Shown here one piece after another: positions 17,306-24,918 of a stretch of 64,000 bases of DNA (position 1 is its first letter; every line of letters begins with the position of its first letter). The stretch is from Leisingera sp. SS27 (lineage in GTDB: Bacteria; Pseudomonadota; Alphaproteobacteria; Rhodobacterales; Rhodobacteraceae): positions 165,242 to 229,241 of the forward strand of contig NZ_JAQNCY010000007.1 in the NCBI RefSeq assembly GCF_028368855.1. Reading direction: 5' to 3'. Both the position numbers and the translations under genes were made by a program. The notes under the pieces are model-generated. The model worked only from the letters and a program-made list of their open reading frames with translations. It did not search any database and had not been told where the DNA came from.

Positions 17306-18730
17306 ATGGCAAAGAAACCTGATACCCCCCTGCCCCCCTATTTCAACCTGGATCCGGAGGCAGCAGCGGCCAAGCTTGGCGAACTGGTGGATACCGCCAG
17401 ATTTGCCAAGGCCGCCGCCTTTGCGGGCCGCGGACGCGACGATCTGGCCAAGCGCGGCTACGCCCCCGACGGCCGCAAGCGGCTGCGCAAATTCTCCACC
17501 TGGGAGATTACCCGTTACCTGATCCCAGTGGCCCCCGCTCACCTGCGCCGGGTCCTGAACAAGAACCCCGACCTGCCCCAGGGCGAAGGCGCCAGCGGCT
17601 CCAAATGGTTCACGCTGGAGGAGGTGCTGAAACTGCGCGACCACTTCGCATCCGAAGGCATCAGCACCAAGGAATACCGCCCCTACCGCCCCGAAGGGCT
17701 GCCCGCCAAGGTCGTCGCGGTCGCCAACTTCAAGGGCGGCGTCGGCAAGACCTCCACTGCCGCCCATCTGGCGATGTCCGCCGCACTCGACGGCTACAAG
17801 GTGCTGGTGGTCGACCTCGACAGCCAGGGCTCTATGACCTCGATCCTCGGCGGCCAGGTGGCCGATGAATGGCAGACCGTCTTCCCCCTCCTCGCCCGCG
17901 ACTATGCCGAGGCGGTGGAGGCTGAAAACAAGGTCCGCGCAGCCTCTGGATTAGACTCTATTCCGCTGGATGAGACTCTGACCGAGGCCAAGGAGGTTTC
18001 GCTGCGAAACGTGGTCCAGAAAACCCACTGGCCCAACATCGACCTCATCGGCGCCCAGCTGAACCTCTACTGGGCCGAATTCCAGATCCCGGTCTGGCGC
18101 ATGGGGCTGCGCAATTGGGCGCTGTGGGATGCGCTGACCAACGCGCTGGAGGCCGGCGGCGCGCTTGATGAATATGACATCGTGCTGCTGGATACCCCCC
18201 CTGCCCTCGGCTACCTCACCATCAACGCGCTGGCCGCCGCCGACATCCTGATGGTGCCGCTGGGCGCGTCCTTTCTGGAGTTCGACTCGACAGGCCGCTT
18301 CTTCGACATGCTCTATTCCACCTTTGCCTCTATCGAGGACGGCGAGAACGCCGGCCGCCGCCGCGCAGGGCTGCCGGAGATGAAGTTCGAATGGGACGTG
18401 GTGCGTGCCCTGATCACCCGCTTTGACGCCAGCCAGCAAAGCGACCTGGCCAATGTGATCCAGGCCTATTTCGGCGACATGATGAACGCCTACCGCCAGG
18501 ACTATACCGCCCTCGTCGGTCAGGCCGGCGAAAGCGTGTCCGGCATCTACGAGGCGGACTACCGCAACTTCAACCGCGAGACCTATGTGCGCGGCCGCGA
18601 GGTGTTCGACCGCACCTATGCGGAATTCAAGGAGCTTCTGATCGGCAGCTGGTGGCGCGATCAGCAGATGGAGCAGGCAGAACAGACCCCAAAAGAGGAC
18701 AGAGCAGATGGCACGCCGCAGACAGCTTGA
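17306..18730 (+). CDS. parA: ParA-type plasmid partition ATPase
   Basis: 474 residues from the ATG at 17306 (MAKKPDTPLPPYF); the frame is open farther upstream into the origin. Residues about 1-130 form a DNA-binding N-terminal region. The ATPase domain starts with the deviant Walker A KGGVGKTSTAAHL (about 143-155) and has VLVVDLDSQGSM and IVLLDTPPALGYL. It moves plasmids by ATP-dependent DNA binding together with ParB. Bases 17994-18010 inside the gene carry a copy of the parS-like palindrome. It overlaps parB by 23 bases. Confidence 0.9.
   Translation: MAKKPDTPLPPYFNLDPEAAAAKLGELVDTARFAKAAAFAGRGRDDLAKRGYAPDGRKRLRKFSTWEITRYLIPVAPAHLRRVLNKNPDLPQGEGASGSKWFTLEEVLKLRDHFASEGISTKEYRPYRPEGLPAKVVAVANFKGGVGKTSTAAHLAMSAALDGYKVLVVDLDSQGSMTSILGGQVADEWQTVFPLLARDYAEAVEAENKVRAASGLDSIPLDETLTEAKEVSLRNVVQKTHWPNIDLIGAQLNLYWAEFQIPVWRMGLRNWALWDALTNALEAGGALDEYDIVLLDTPPALGYLTINALAAADILMVPLGASFLEFDSTGRFFDMLYSTFASIEDGENAGRRRAGLPEMKFEWDVVRALITRFDASQQSDLANVIQAYFGDMMNAYRQDYTALVGQAGESVSGIYEADYRNFNRETYVRGREVFDRTYAEFKELLIGSWWRDQQMEQAEQTPKEDRADGTPQTA
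17994..18010. repeat. parS-like palindrome inside parA (nearly perfect copy)
   Basis: AGGTTTCGCTGCGAAAC, matching the palindrome found four times after parB except for the last base of the right arm (G instead of C). It could be a true ParB site within the coding sequence or chance; the codons read E-V-S-L-R-N. Confidence 0.45.
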
Positions 18731-19802
18731 AACCCCCTCTCCCGAGGCGCTGAAGGAAATCGAGGCCGGCATCGACCGCGACCTCGCCCGCGGGCCCGCG
18801 GGCCTGCGCCCGCCGATTGCCGATGTGGTGGCCGACGCCGCCCGCCACGCCAGCCCCCTGCCCCAGGCCGACCGCGAGGCGGCCGCGCGGGACAAGGCTG
18901 ACGCCGAACGGCTGCGCGCCGCGGAGGGCAAGGGCCTGGTGGCGGTGGAGCTGCCGCTGGAGGACATCACCGCCGACGCCCTCAACCGCGACCGCATCGT
19001 GCTGGATGAGGACGAGATGCAGGAGCTGATGGCCTCGATCTCCGCCAACGGGCTGCGCCTGCCGATCGAGGTCTTCGAGCCGCTGAACCCCGAGGATGCG
19101 GGCAAATACGCGCTGGTCTCCGGCTACCGCCGCCTGTCCGCCATCCGCCGTCTCAATGCCATGAGCGGCGGCGAACGGTTCCAGACCATCCCCGCCTTCA
19201 TCCGCGAGCCCGGCAGCATCGCCAATGCGCTGGTGTCGATGATCGAGGAAAACGAGATCCGCTCCGGCCTCAGCCAGTATGAGCGCGGCCGCGCGGCGGC
19301 CTCGGCGGTGCATGACGGCATCTTTCAGAATGTCGACGACGCGGTGGCGGTGCTGTTCCAGCACGCCTCCAAGGCCAAGCGCTCCAAGATCCGCTCCTTT
19401 GCGCTGATCCACGAGGAGCTGGGCGACATGCTGGCCTATGCCACCGGCCTCAATGAGCGCCAGTGCCTGCGGCTGGCCGCCGCGCTGCGCACCGGCACCG
19501 CTGAGGTGATGCGCGCCGCGCTGGAGGCCGCAGGCGCGCGCTCCGCGGCAGAGGAATGGGACGCGCTGCTGCAGTTCATTGAACAGGCCGAAGGCGCCCC
19601 TCAGGACCCGGCCCGCGGCGGCCGCCCCAAAACCGCGCAGAAGGTTGAGCGCAGCCGCCGCACCCGGCTGGCCAACGGCATCTCCATCGAACGCGAAAGC
19701 GGGCCCAACGGCTATGCGATCCGCTTTCACGGCAGCAATGTCACCTCCGATCTGGTCGACGCGGTGATGGAAAATGTCCGCCACCTGCTGGAACAGGGCT
19801 GA
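18708..19802 (+). CDS. parB: ParB-type partition protein
   Basis: 364 residues. A ParB/Srx N-terminal domain lies at about 80-190, with LMASISANGLRLPIEVF, YALVSGYRRLSAIRRL and the conserved IEENEIRSGLSQYERG block. A helix-turn-helix follows, then a C-terminal dimerisation end. In ParB proteins the GERR-like box binds CTP; here it reads GYRRL. It binds parS and recruits ParA. The gene starts inside the end of parA and ends just before a cluster of palindromes that are likely its binding sites. Confidence 0.9.
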   Translation: MARRRQLETPSPEALKEIEAGIDRDLARGPAGLRPPIADVVADAARHASPLPQADREAAARDKADAERLRAAEGKGLVAVELPLEDITADALNRDRIVLDEDEMQELMASISANGLRLPIEVFEPLNPEDAGKYALVSGYRRLSAIRRLNAMSGGERFQTIPAFIREPGSIANALVSMIEENEIRSGLSQYERGRAAASAVHDGIFQNVDDAVAVLFQHASKAKRSKIRSFALIHEELGDMLAYATGLNERQCLRLAAALRTGTAEVMRAALEAAGARSAAEEWDALLQFIEQAEGAPQDPARGGRPKTAQKVERSRRTRLANGISIERESGPNGYAIRFHGSNVTSDLVDAVMENVRHLLEQG

Positions 19803-19823
19803 GCGGGCAGGGGCCGCATCAGT

Positions 19824-19840
19824 GGTTTCGCAGCGAAACC
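19824..19840. repeat. parS-like palindrome, site 1
   Basis: GGTTTCGCAGCGAAACC, a 17-bp palindrome 22 bases after parB. It is the same sequence as sites 2-4 except for the central base (A instead of T). Confidence 0.65.
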
Positions 19841-19863
19841 CCGGCTGAAGGGCCGGGGTTTTT
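19836..19863 (+). terminator. Rho-independent terminator of the parAB operon
   Basis: A 9-bp stem (AAACCCCGG 19836-19844 with CCGGGGTTT 19853-19861) closes an 8-nt loop and runs into TTTTT. It overlaps parS-like site 1 by five bases. Confidence 0.75.
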
Positions 19864-19891
19864 CATTGCCGCTGTGGCCTGAAGGGCAGGG

Positions 19892-19910
19892 AGGTTTCGC
19901 TGCGAAACCT
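19892..19910. repeat. parS-like palindrome, site 2
   Basis: AGGTTTCGCTGCGAAACCT, a 19-bp palindrome about a central T. Canonical chromosomal parS (TGTTTCACGTGAAACA) has the same GTTTC...GAAAC arms, which supports a ParB site. Confidence 0.65.
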
Positions 19911-20000
19911 CTGAACCGCCCAATCCTCCCTGCGGCGCCCTTTTCGCAGCGGCCCGCTCAGCAATGGCGTTCTTGCCTGCGGGCTGCATTGCCCCGTGAG

Positions 20001-20019
20001 AGGTTTCGCTGCGAAACCT
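20001..20019. repeat. parS-like palindrome, site 3
   Basis: Identical to site 2 and 109 bases from it; the dyad extends one more base on each side (G...C). Confidence 0.65.
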
Positions 20020-20113
20020 CCAAACCGGACAGGCTTGGAAGACAGGGGGCAGAACCGCCGTCCATCCAGGTCAGCTGTAAACCAGAGCGCGACAGTGATG
20101 CCATGCGCGGCCC

Positions 20114-20132
20114 AGGTTTCGCTGCGAAACCT
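20114..20132. repeat. parS-like palindrome, site 4
   Basis: Identical to site 2 and 113 bases after site 3. The near-equal spacing (about ten helical turns) would put sites 2-4 on one face of the DNA. Confidence 0.65.
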
Positions 20133-20318
20133 CTGCAGCCTCAGACCGGCAGCGGGCAGTCACGCCCCTGCAGCAGGCGCGCGGCCCGCCGCCTTTGGCA
20201 GATTTTGTGGTTTTTTTGGCGCTTAATTTTCCGGCGGCTTGGGCATCACCGGAACAGGGCAGATGTCCGGCACCCGTGCTGGCCGCGCCCTTTCGGTGGC
20301 AACAGACGGAGCACGGAC

Positions 20319-21680
20319 GTGAGTGAAGACAGCCCGCATATCTACCGGTGCATCGGCATCGGTTTCGGCCCCTCCAACATCGCGCTGGCAATTGCGCTCG
20401 AGGAAGCGGGGGAACTGGACAATGTGCTGTTTCTGGAAAAAGCGGCAGCGCCGGACTGGCAGGGTGAATTCCTGATCGATGGCAGCGACATCCAGCACAA
20501 TCCGCTGCGTGACTTTGTAACCCCGCGCAACCCGGCTTCTCCCTATGGGTTTCTCAGTTATCTGAAGGCAAAGGGCCGCCTGTTCGAATTTCTCAACCTC
20601 GAAGCGCCCTATCCGCCGCGCACCGAATACGCCCGCTATACCGTATGGGCAGCGCGTCAGTTCGACCGCGCAGTGCGCTACAGCGCCGCGGTGCGCAGCC
20701 TGGAATATACCGAGGCCGGGGGGCTTCCTGCGGTGCGGGTCGGGCTGGAAAGCGGGGAGGTCCTTCTTGCCCGCAGCGTGAGCTTTGCGCCGGGCCGGTC
20801 AATCAGCATCCCCCAGCCCTTTGCCGCGCAAATGGGCGGGCGCATGGTGCATGCGGCGCAATACCGCTCCGCCGTGGCCCGCTGGCAGCAGGAGGGCACT
20901 GTCCGGCGCATCGCCGTGATCGGTGCCAGCCAAAGCGCGGTGGAAATGCTGCTGGATCTGCCGGGCCATTTCCCGCAGGCGCAGATCACCGGCATCTGCC
21001 GGTCCTTCGGTTACAAGCAGAAGGACCTCAGCCCGTTCACCGAACGGGTGTATGAGCCGGAGTTCGTCGACCGTTTCTACGGCGCGCCGGAGGACGTGCA
21101 GAACAGCATGCGGCGGGAGCTGTGGCGCAGCAACTATGGCGCCGCTGACCATGACGTGATCAATGCGCTGCAGTTCCGCATGTACGAACAGCGGGTCACC
21201 GGGCGGGCACAGATCGTGCTGCTGGACAACAAGACCACGCAGGAGATCGCGCCGCAGGGCGGGGCAGGGGGCTTTGAACTGAGGCTGCTGGACCGGATGG
21301 ATCGCAGCGAAACCCGGGCGGAATTTGATGCGGTCATTCTGGCGACAGGCTTCCTGAACCACGGCAGCGCGCCTGAAGGCGAGCCCTTTCACCCGCTGCT
21401 GGCCGGCATTGCCGAAGAGGCCCGGTTCCGTGCGGACGGCGCCATCGCCCAGGCGCGGGACTACCGGCTGCTGATCAAGCCGGGCCTGACGCGGGCCCCG
21501 GTCTTTCTGAACGGCGTTTCGGAAACCAGCCACGGCTTTGGCGATGCCGGCTCCTTCAGCCTTCTTTCGGTCCGCTCGGCTGAGCTGGCCCGGTCGATTG
21601 CCGCTGTGCCGGTCCGGCCGCAGAACAACTCATCCGGCGCAGGGCAGGACACCCCTGCGCGGACGGTCCAACCCGCATGA
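20319..21680 (+). CDS. Lysine/ornithine N-monooxygenase family flavoprotein (SidA/IucD-like)
   Basis: 453 residues. The family hydroxylates the side-chain amine of lysine or ornithine with FAD, NADPH and O2. Visible parts: FAD-binding GIGFGPSNIALAIAL near residue 13, NADPH-binding VIGASQSAVEMLLDLP near residue 205, and a closing ATGF motif (about 344-347). The GTG start at 20319 is chosen because similarity begins just after it; the frame is open to 19866, inside the parS region. It heads an operon with a cupin and a MetRS-like gene, the same set that makes hydrazines from N6-hydroxylysine (compare Spb38). Lysine is therefore the favoured substrate (inference). No hydroxamate-type siderophore synthetase gene adjoins it. 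Confidence 0.85.
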   Translation: MSEDSPHIYRCIGIGFGPSNIALAIALEEAGELDNVLFLEKAAAPDWQGEFLIDGSDIQHNPLRDFVTPRNPASPYGFLSYLKAKGRLFEFLNLEAPYPPRTEYARYTVWAARQFDRAVRYSAAVRSLEYTEAGGLPAVRVGLESGEVLLARSVSFAPGRSISIPQPFAAQMGGRMVHAAQYRSAVARWQQEGTVRRIAVIGASQSAVEMLLDLPGHFPQAQITGICRSFGYKQKDLSPFTERVYEPEFVDRFYGAPEDVQNSMRRELWRSNYGAADHDVINALQFRMYEQRVTGRAQIVLLDNKTTQEIAPQGGAGGFELRLLDRMDRSETRAEFDAVILATGFLNHGSAPEGEPFHPLLAGIAEEARFRADGAIAQARDYRLLIKPGLTRAPVFLNGVSETSHGFGDAGSFSLLSVRSAELARSIAAVPVRPQNNSSGAGQDTPARTVQPA

Positions 21681-21691
21681 CGAGGCAGATT

Positions 21692-22123
21692 ATGTTTGCA
21701 CTGAAAGACAGAGAGACATTTGACATTGAAACCCTGGTGCGCCGCGGCGAAAGCGCGGTGACAACGCGCGAGTACAACGCCGACCTGCGGCGGCTGCTGC
21801 CCTGGCCGGGGCGCGTGAACAGCAAGCGCCCGCTGACGGAATTCGGCGCCATCCTGGTGACCATCCGGCCGCAGGAGGACGTCGATGCCCACCGCCACGA
21901 CGAGGAGGAATGCTTTATCGTGACCGCGGGCCGGGCGGATTTGGAGATTGAAGGCCAGACAACGCAACTGTTCGCCGGCGACGTCGTCTATATCCCGCGC
22001 TTCTGGATGCATCAGCTGCGCAATCCGAACTTTGAACCATTTGTTTTTGTTGATCTTTACTGGGATGACAAGGGCCGAAGCTTTGAAGTGTTTTCTGCAG
22101 CCGAGCTTGAGGAGGCCCTGTGA
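21692..22123 (+). CDS. Small cupin protein, probable cupin half of a split hydrazine synthetase
   Basis: 143 residues from the ATG at 21692, preceded by GAGG; an ATG at 21677 overlapping the upstream stop (ATGA) is the alternative and adds five residues. One cupin barrel with first metal motif HRHDEEE (two His, one Glu) and later PRFWMHQL (His). In known hydrazine-forming enzymes such as Spb40 a zinc-binding cupin joins an activated amino acid and an N-hydroxylated diamine, and it is fused to a MetRS-like domain. Here the cupin stands alone but overlaps the MetRS-like gene by one base, so the two products probably work as a complex (inference). Confidence 0.75.
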   Translation: MFALKDRETFDIETLVRRGESAVTTREYNADLRRLLPWPGRVNSKRPLTEFGAILVTIRPQEDVDAHRHDEEECFIVTAGRADLEIEGQTTQLFAGDVVYIPRFWMHQLRNPNFEPFVFVDLYWDDKGRSFEVFSAAELEEAL

Positions 22124-23643
22124 TGAAACCCGCGTCTTCCCCTCCCGATTTCATCGTCACCCTGCCGCCGCCGACCCCGAACGGAGGGCTGCATGTGGGC
22201 CATATGGCGGGGCCGTTTCTGGCCGCTGACATCTTTGCCAAGGCAGCCCAGGCGGGCGGTCAGAGCGTGCATGTGCTGTCTTTCAGCGACACCAACCAGT
22301 CCTATGTGCGGGCGACCGCGGAAAAGCAGGACCGCGATCCGGCGGAGCTGGCATCCGGCTGGACACGCGACATCCTGGACACGCTGGAGATCTACGGTTG
22401 CCAGGTCGACAACTACTTCGAACCGGGCCCGGCCTCGGACGGCTTTGTGCGCGACACGCTGCTGCGGCTGTATGATCAAGGCATCTTAAAGAAAAAAACT
22501 TTTCCGTTCATGTATTTGCCGGATCAGGAACAGTTTCTGGACGAAGCCGGGGCGAGCGGGTTGTGCCCGCGCTGTCTGGATGACTGCAAGTGCGGCATCT
22601 GCGAGGCCTGCGGGTTTCCGACCCGGGCGGACACGCTGCTGAACCCGCGGTGCACCAATGATCCCGCAGCCCGGGTTGAGGTCCGCCACGCCGAGGTGCT
22701 GGTGCTGGAACTGGAGGCCTGGCGCGATGCTCTGCGGCGCTTCCACAACTTCGGCACCGCAATCCGGCCAAAGTACCGCTGGCTGGTCGATGACGCGCTT
22801 GCCGGGCCGCTGCCGGACTTTCCGGTGACCGTGCCGGGCAGCTGGGGGATCGGCGCCGGGCACCCCGACCTGCCCGGGCAGGTCGTCAATGCCTGGCCGG
22901 AGCTGGCGCTGAATTTCGTGCATGGCTATAAGCAGGCGGAGGCCGCTGGCGGGGCGCCGAAGATTGTCAATTTCTTCGGTTACGACAACTCCTATTTCTA
23001 CGCGATCGTGCATGTGGCCCTGCTGCATGCCGCTGGCATGGAGCAGTTCCTGCCTCATGCCACTGTGATCAATGAATTCTACAATCTGGAAAACGCGAAA
23101 TTCTCCACCAGCCGCGGGCATCTGATCTGGGCGCGCGACATCGCTGCGGCCTATCCGGCGGATCTGGTGCGCTTTTACACGGCGCTTTCGGCGCCGGGGT
23201 TCGAGCAGGGGAATTTCAATGCCCAGGACATGCAGGAGGTTGTCGAGCGCAGGCTGCTGGCCCCGTTCAGGCGGATCGCTGCGGCGGCGGAGACCGCCGG
23301 GCAGGGGGGCAGGCTGCCGGATCCGGCAGCGCGGGCGGCTGCGGCGATGGAAACGCGTGTGGCGGCAAGCCTGTCGCTTGAGCGGTTCAATCTGCGGCAG
23401 GCGGCCGAGGATGTTTTGAAAGGGCTGGGCGCCATCGAAAGCGTTCAGGCGGCGCCGGGCACGGGCCGGGACTGCGTGATGCAGATGCTGGCGGCCTGGG
23501 CGCGCGCCGCCGCACCGCTGATGCCCTCGCTTGCCAGCAGCCTGCAGCGGGCGCTGGAAGCCGGGCGCATTCCGGCGGAGCTGACCGGGCAAGAGCCTGC
23601 AGGCGGCGCTAGCGCCCCGGCAGAGGAGCTGGCCGATGCCTGA
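22123..23643 (+). CDS. Methionyl-tRNA-synthetase-like amino-acid-activating enzyme, probable adenylation half of a split hydrazine synthetase
   Basis: 506 residues. A class I aminoacyl-tRNA synthetase core: HIGH-type motif GGLHVGHMAGP (about 21-31), a four-cysteine zinc knuckle region (CPRC-C-CGICEACG, about 148-166), and a KMSKS-type motif AKFSTSRGHL (about 326-335). It is shorter than housekeeping MetRS (usually 510-680), and the C-terminal anticodon-type part (about 370-480) is reduced. The first two facts, and its place between an N-monooxygenase, a cupin and a transporter, argue against a second housekeeping metG. In the s56-p1 pathway such a domain activates glycine as its adenylate for N-N coupling. 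ATG 22123 is chosen over GTG 22120 because GGAGG lies 7 bases before it. Confidence 0.8.
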   Translation: MKPASSPPDFIVTLPPPTPNGGLHVGHMAGPFLAADIFAKAAQAGGQSVHVLSFSDTNQSYVRATAEKQDRDPAELASGWTRDILDTLEIYGCQVDNYFEPGPASDGFVRDTLLRLYDQGILKKKTFPFMYLPDQEQFLDEAGASGLCPRCLDDCKCGICEACGFPTRADTLLNPRCTNDPAARVEVRHAEVLVLELEAWRDALRRFHNFGTAIRPKYRWLVDDALAGPLPDFPVTVPGSWGIGAGHPDLPGQVVNAWPELALNFVHGYKQAEAAGGAPKIVNFFGYDNSYFYAIVHVALLHAAGMEQFLPHATVINEFYNLENAKFSTSRGHLIWARDIAAAYPADLVRFYTALSAPGFEQGNFNAQDMQEVVERRLLAPFRRIAAAAETAGQGGRLPDPAARAAAAMETRVAASLSLERFNLRQAAEDVLKGLGAIESVQAAPGTGRDCVMQMLAAWARAAAPLMPSLASSLQRALEAGRIPAELTGQEPAGGASAPAEELADA

Positions 23644-24196
23644 GCAGATGCACCTCGCCTTCATGACGTTTTCCGTGCTCAAGGCGCCCTATGGCGATCC
23701 CTCGGTGCAGGAATTCGATGACCGGACGCCTGACACCTTTGCCGAGGCCGAAACCAGCGGCGGCTTTATCGCCCGCGCCAAGCCGGTGGAGGACATTGCC
23801 TGGATGACCAATTACCAGAAGGACTGGGGCCGCTGGGGGCCGTTTGCGGTGCCGCGCTTCTATCCCGGCGGCACCTTCAGCGGCAGCTCCTATCAGGCGC
23901 AGACGCTGTCGGTCTGGCGCGACCTGCATTCAGTCTGGACCTTTGCCTATCGCGGCGCCCGCCACCGGGCTGCGCTGAAGCAATCTGCCGAGTGGTTCGG
24001 GCCGCAGGACTGGCCGATATTTGCAGCCTGGTGGATCCCGGCGGCGCATCAGCCTGTCTGGCCGGAGGCCTGCGCCAGGCTGGAGCATCTGCATGACCAT
24101 GGGCCCAGCCCGCAAGCCTTTACTTTCAAGCAGGCCTTTGACCCGCAGGGCAGGCCCTGCCGGCCCAATGCCAAGCTGGAGCCGGAACCCGCCTGA
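23636..24196 (+). CDS. DUF3291-like protein
   Basis: 186 residues. It resembles DUF3291 proteins: an N-terminal MHLAFMTFSVLKAPYGD, a central LSVWRDLHSVWTFAY, and a closing WWIPAAHQPVWPEAC plus LEHLHDHGPSPQAFTF. The fold is probably a dimeric alpha-beta (ferredoxin-like) barrel, often found in small enzymes that act on reactive metabolites. No function is known. It overlaps the MetRS-like gene by 8 bases and is preceded by GAGGAG, so it belongs to the same operon and may act on the hydrazine intermediate (inference). Confidence 0.65.
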   Translation: MPEQMHLAFMTFSVLKAPYGDPSVQEFDDRTPDTFAEAETSGGFIARAKPVEDIAWMTNYQKDWGRWGPFAVPRFYPGGTFSGSSYQAQTLSVWRDLHSVWTFAYRGARHRAALKQSAEWFGPQDWPIFAAWWIPAAHQPVWPEACARLEHLHDHGPSPQAFTFKQAFDPQGRPCRPNAKLEPEPA

Positions 24197-24219
24197 GCGG
24201 GCGCGAAGGATGAAGCATT

Positions 24220-24906
24220 ATGACCTTCGATCTTGAAACCTTTGCTGCGGTCATTGCGGTCTACGTGATGATCGTGATCAGCCCGGGACCCAATTTCGTG
24301 CTGATCACCCGCTACAGCCTGCGGCATCCGGTGCCTCTGGCCTTTGCCGTGACATTCGGCTTGGCGGCGGGCGCGACGATCAATGCCTCGATCACCATGT
24401 TCGGCGTCGGGTCGCTGATTGTGGCGTATCCGTTGTTCGGCTTCTTGGTGTCGGTCGCGGGCGGCGGTTTCATGGGCTATCTGGGGCTGAGCGCAATTGT
24501 CTCTGCCCTGCGGGAGCGCACACAGCTGCAACCGGCAGGCCACGCCGCGTCGGTGCCGGCAGAGCAGCCGGAGATGGTGCCAGAGGCCGCGCCTGCCGGG
24601 GAAAGGCTTGTTTCAGCCCTGAACAAGGGGCTGCTGGTCAACCTGCTCAACCCGAAGGGCATCGTGTTCTTCATCGGCCTTTATGCGCCGCTGATTGCCC
24701 GGACCAGCCTGGCCACCAAAGGCGCGGTGCTGGCCGCGAGCTTTCTGATCGAGATCCTCTGGTACGGTCTGGTGATCCTGATCCTGGCCCGGCCTAGGTT
24801 CCGCCGAATGTATGAGCGGGCCAGCTTTTCCATCGACTGTCTTCTTGGCCTGGTGCTGCTGCTGATCGGGATGCGGATCCTTCTGCAGGCCGGCACGTAT
24901 CTTTAG
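24220..24906 (+). CDS. LysE/RhtB-family amino-acid exporter
   Basis: 228 residues with about six membrane helices. The family signature is near the N-terminus (VMIVISPGPNFVLITRYSL, about 14-32), followed by VTFGLAAGATINA. It carries amino acids or analogues out of the cell. Its place inside the operon suggests export of an amino-acid-like product or intermediate, giving self-protection (inference). AAGGA precedes the ATG. Confidence 0.85.
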   Translation: MTFDLETFAAVIAVYVMIVISPGPNFVLITRYSLRHPVPLAFAVTFGLAAGATINASITMFGVGSLIVAYPLFGFLVSVAGGGFMGYLGLSAIVSALRERTQLQPAGHAASVPAEQPEMVPEAAPAGERLVSALNKGLLVNLLNPKGIVFFIGLYAPLIARTSLATKGAVLAASFLIEILWYGLVILILARPRFRRMYERASFSIDCLLGLVLLLIGMRILLQAGTYL

Positions 24907-24918
24907 GAGTGTATAGCC

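Noticed and set aside
20319..21680. Aerobactin or other hydroxamate siderophore pathway
   Set aside because: An N-monooxygenase alone could suggest this, but no NIS synthetase, NRPS or hydroxylamine acyltransferase of the IucB type adjoins it; the IucA/IucC proteins in the window belong to the petrobactin operon.
22123..23643. Second housekeeping methionyl-tRNA synthetase (metG)
   Set aside because: Class I motifs fit, but the anticodon part is reduced and the gene is locked in an operon with a cupin and an N-monooxygenase, which is the known context of hydrazine synthetases.
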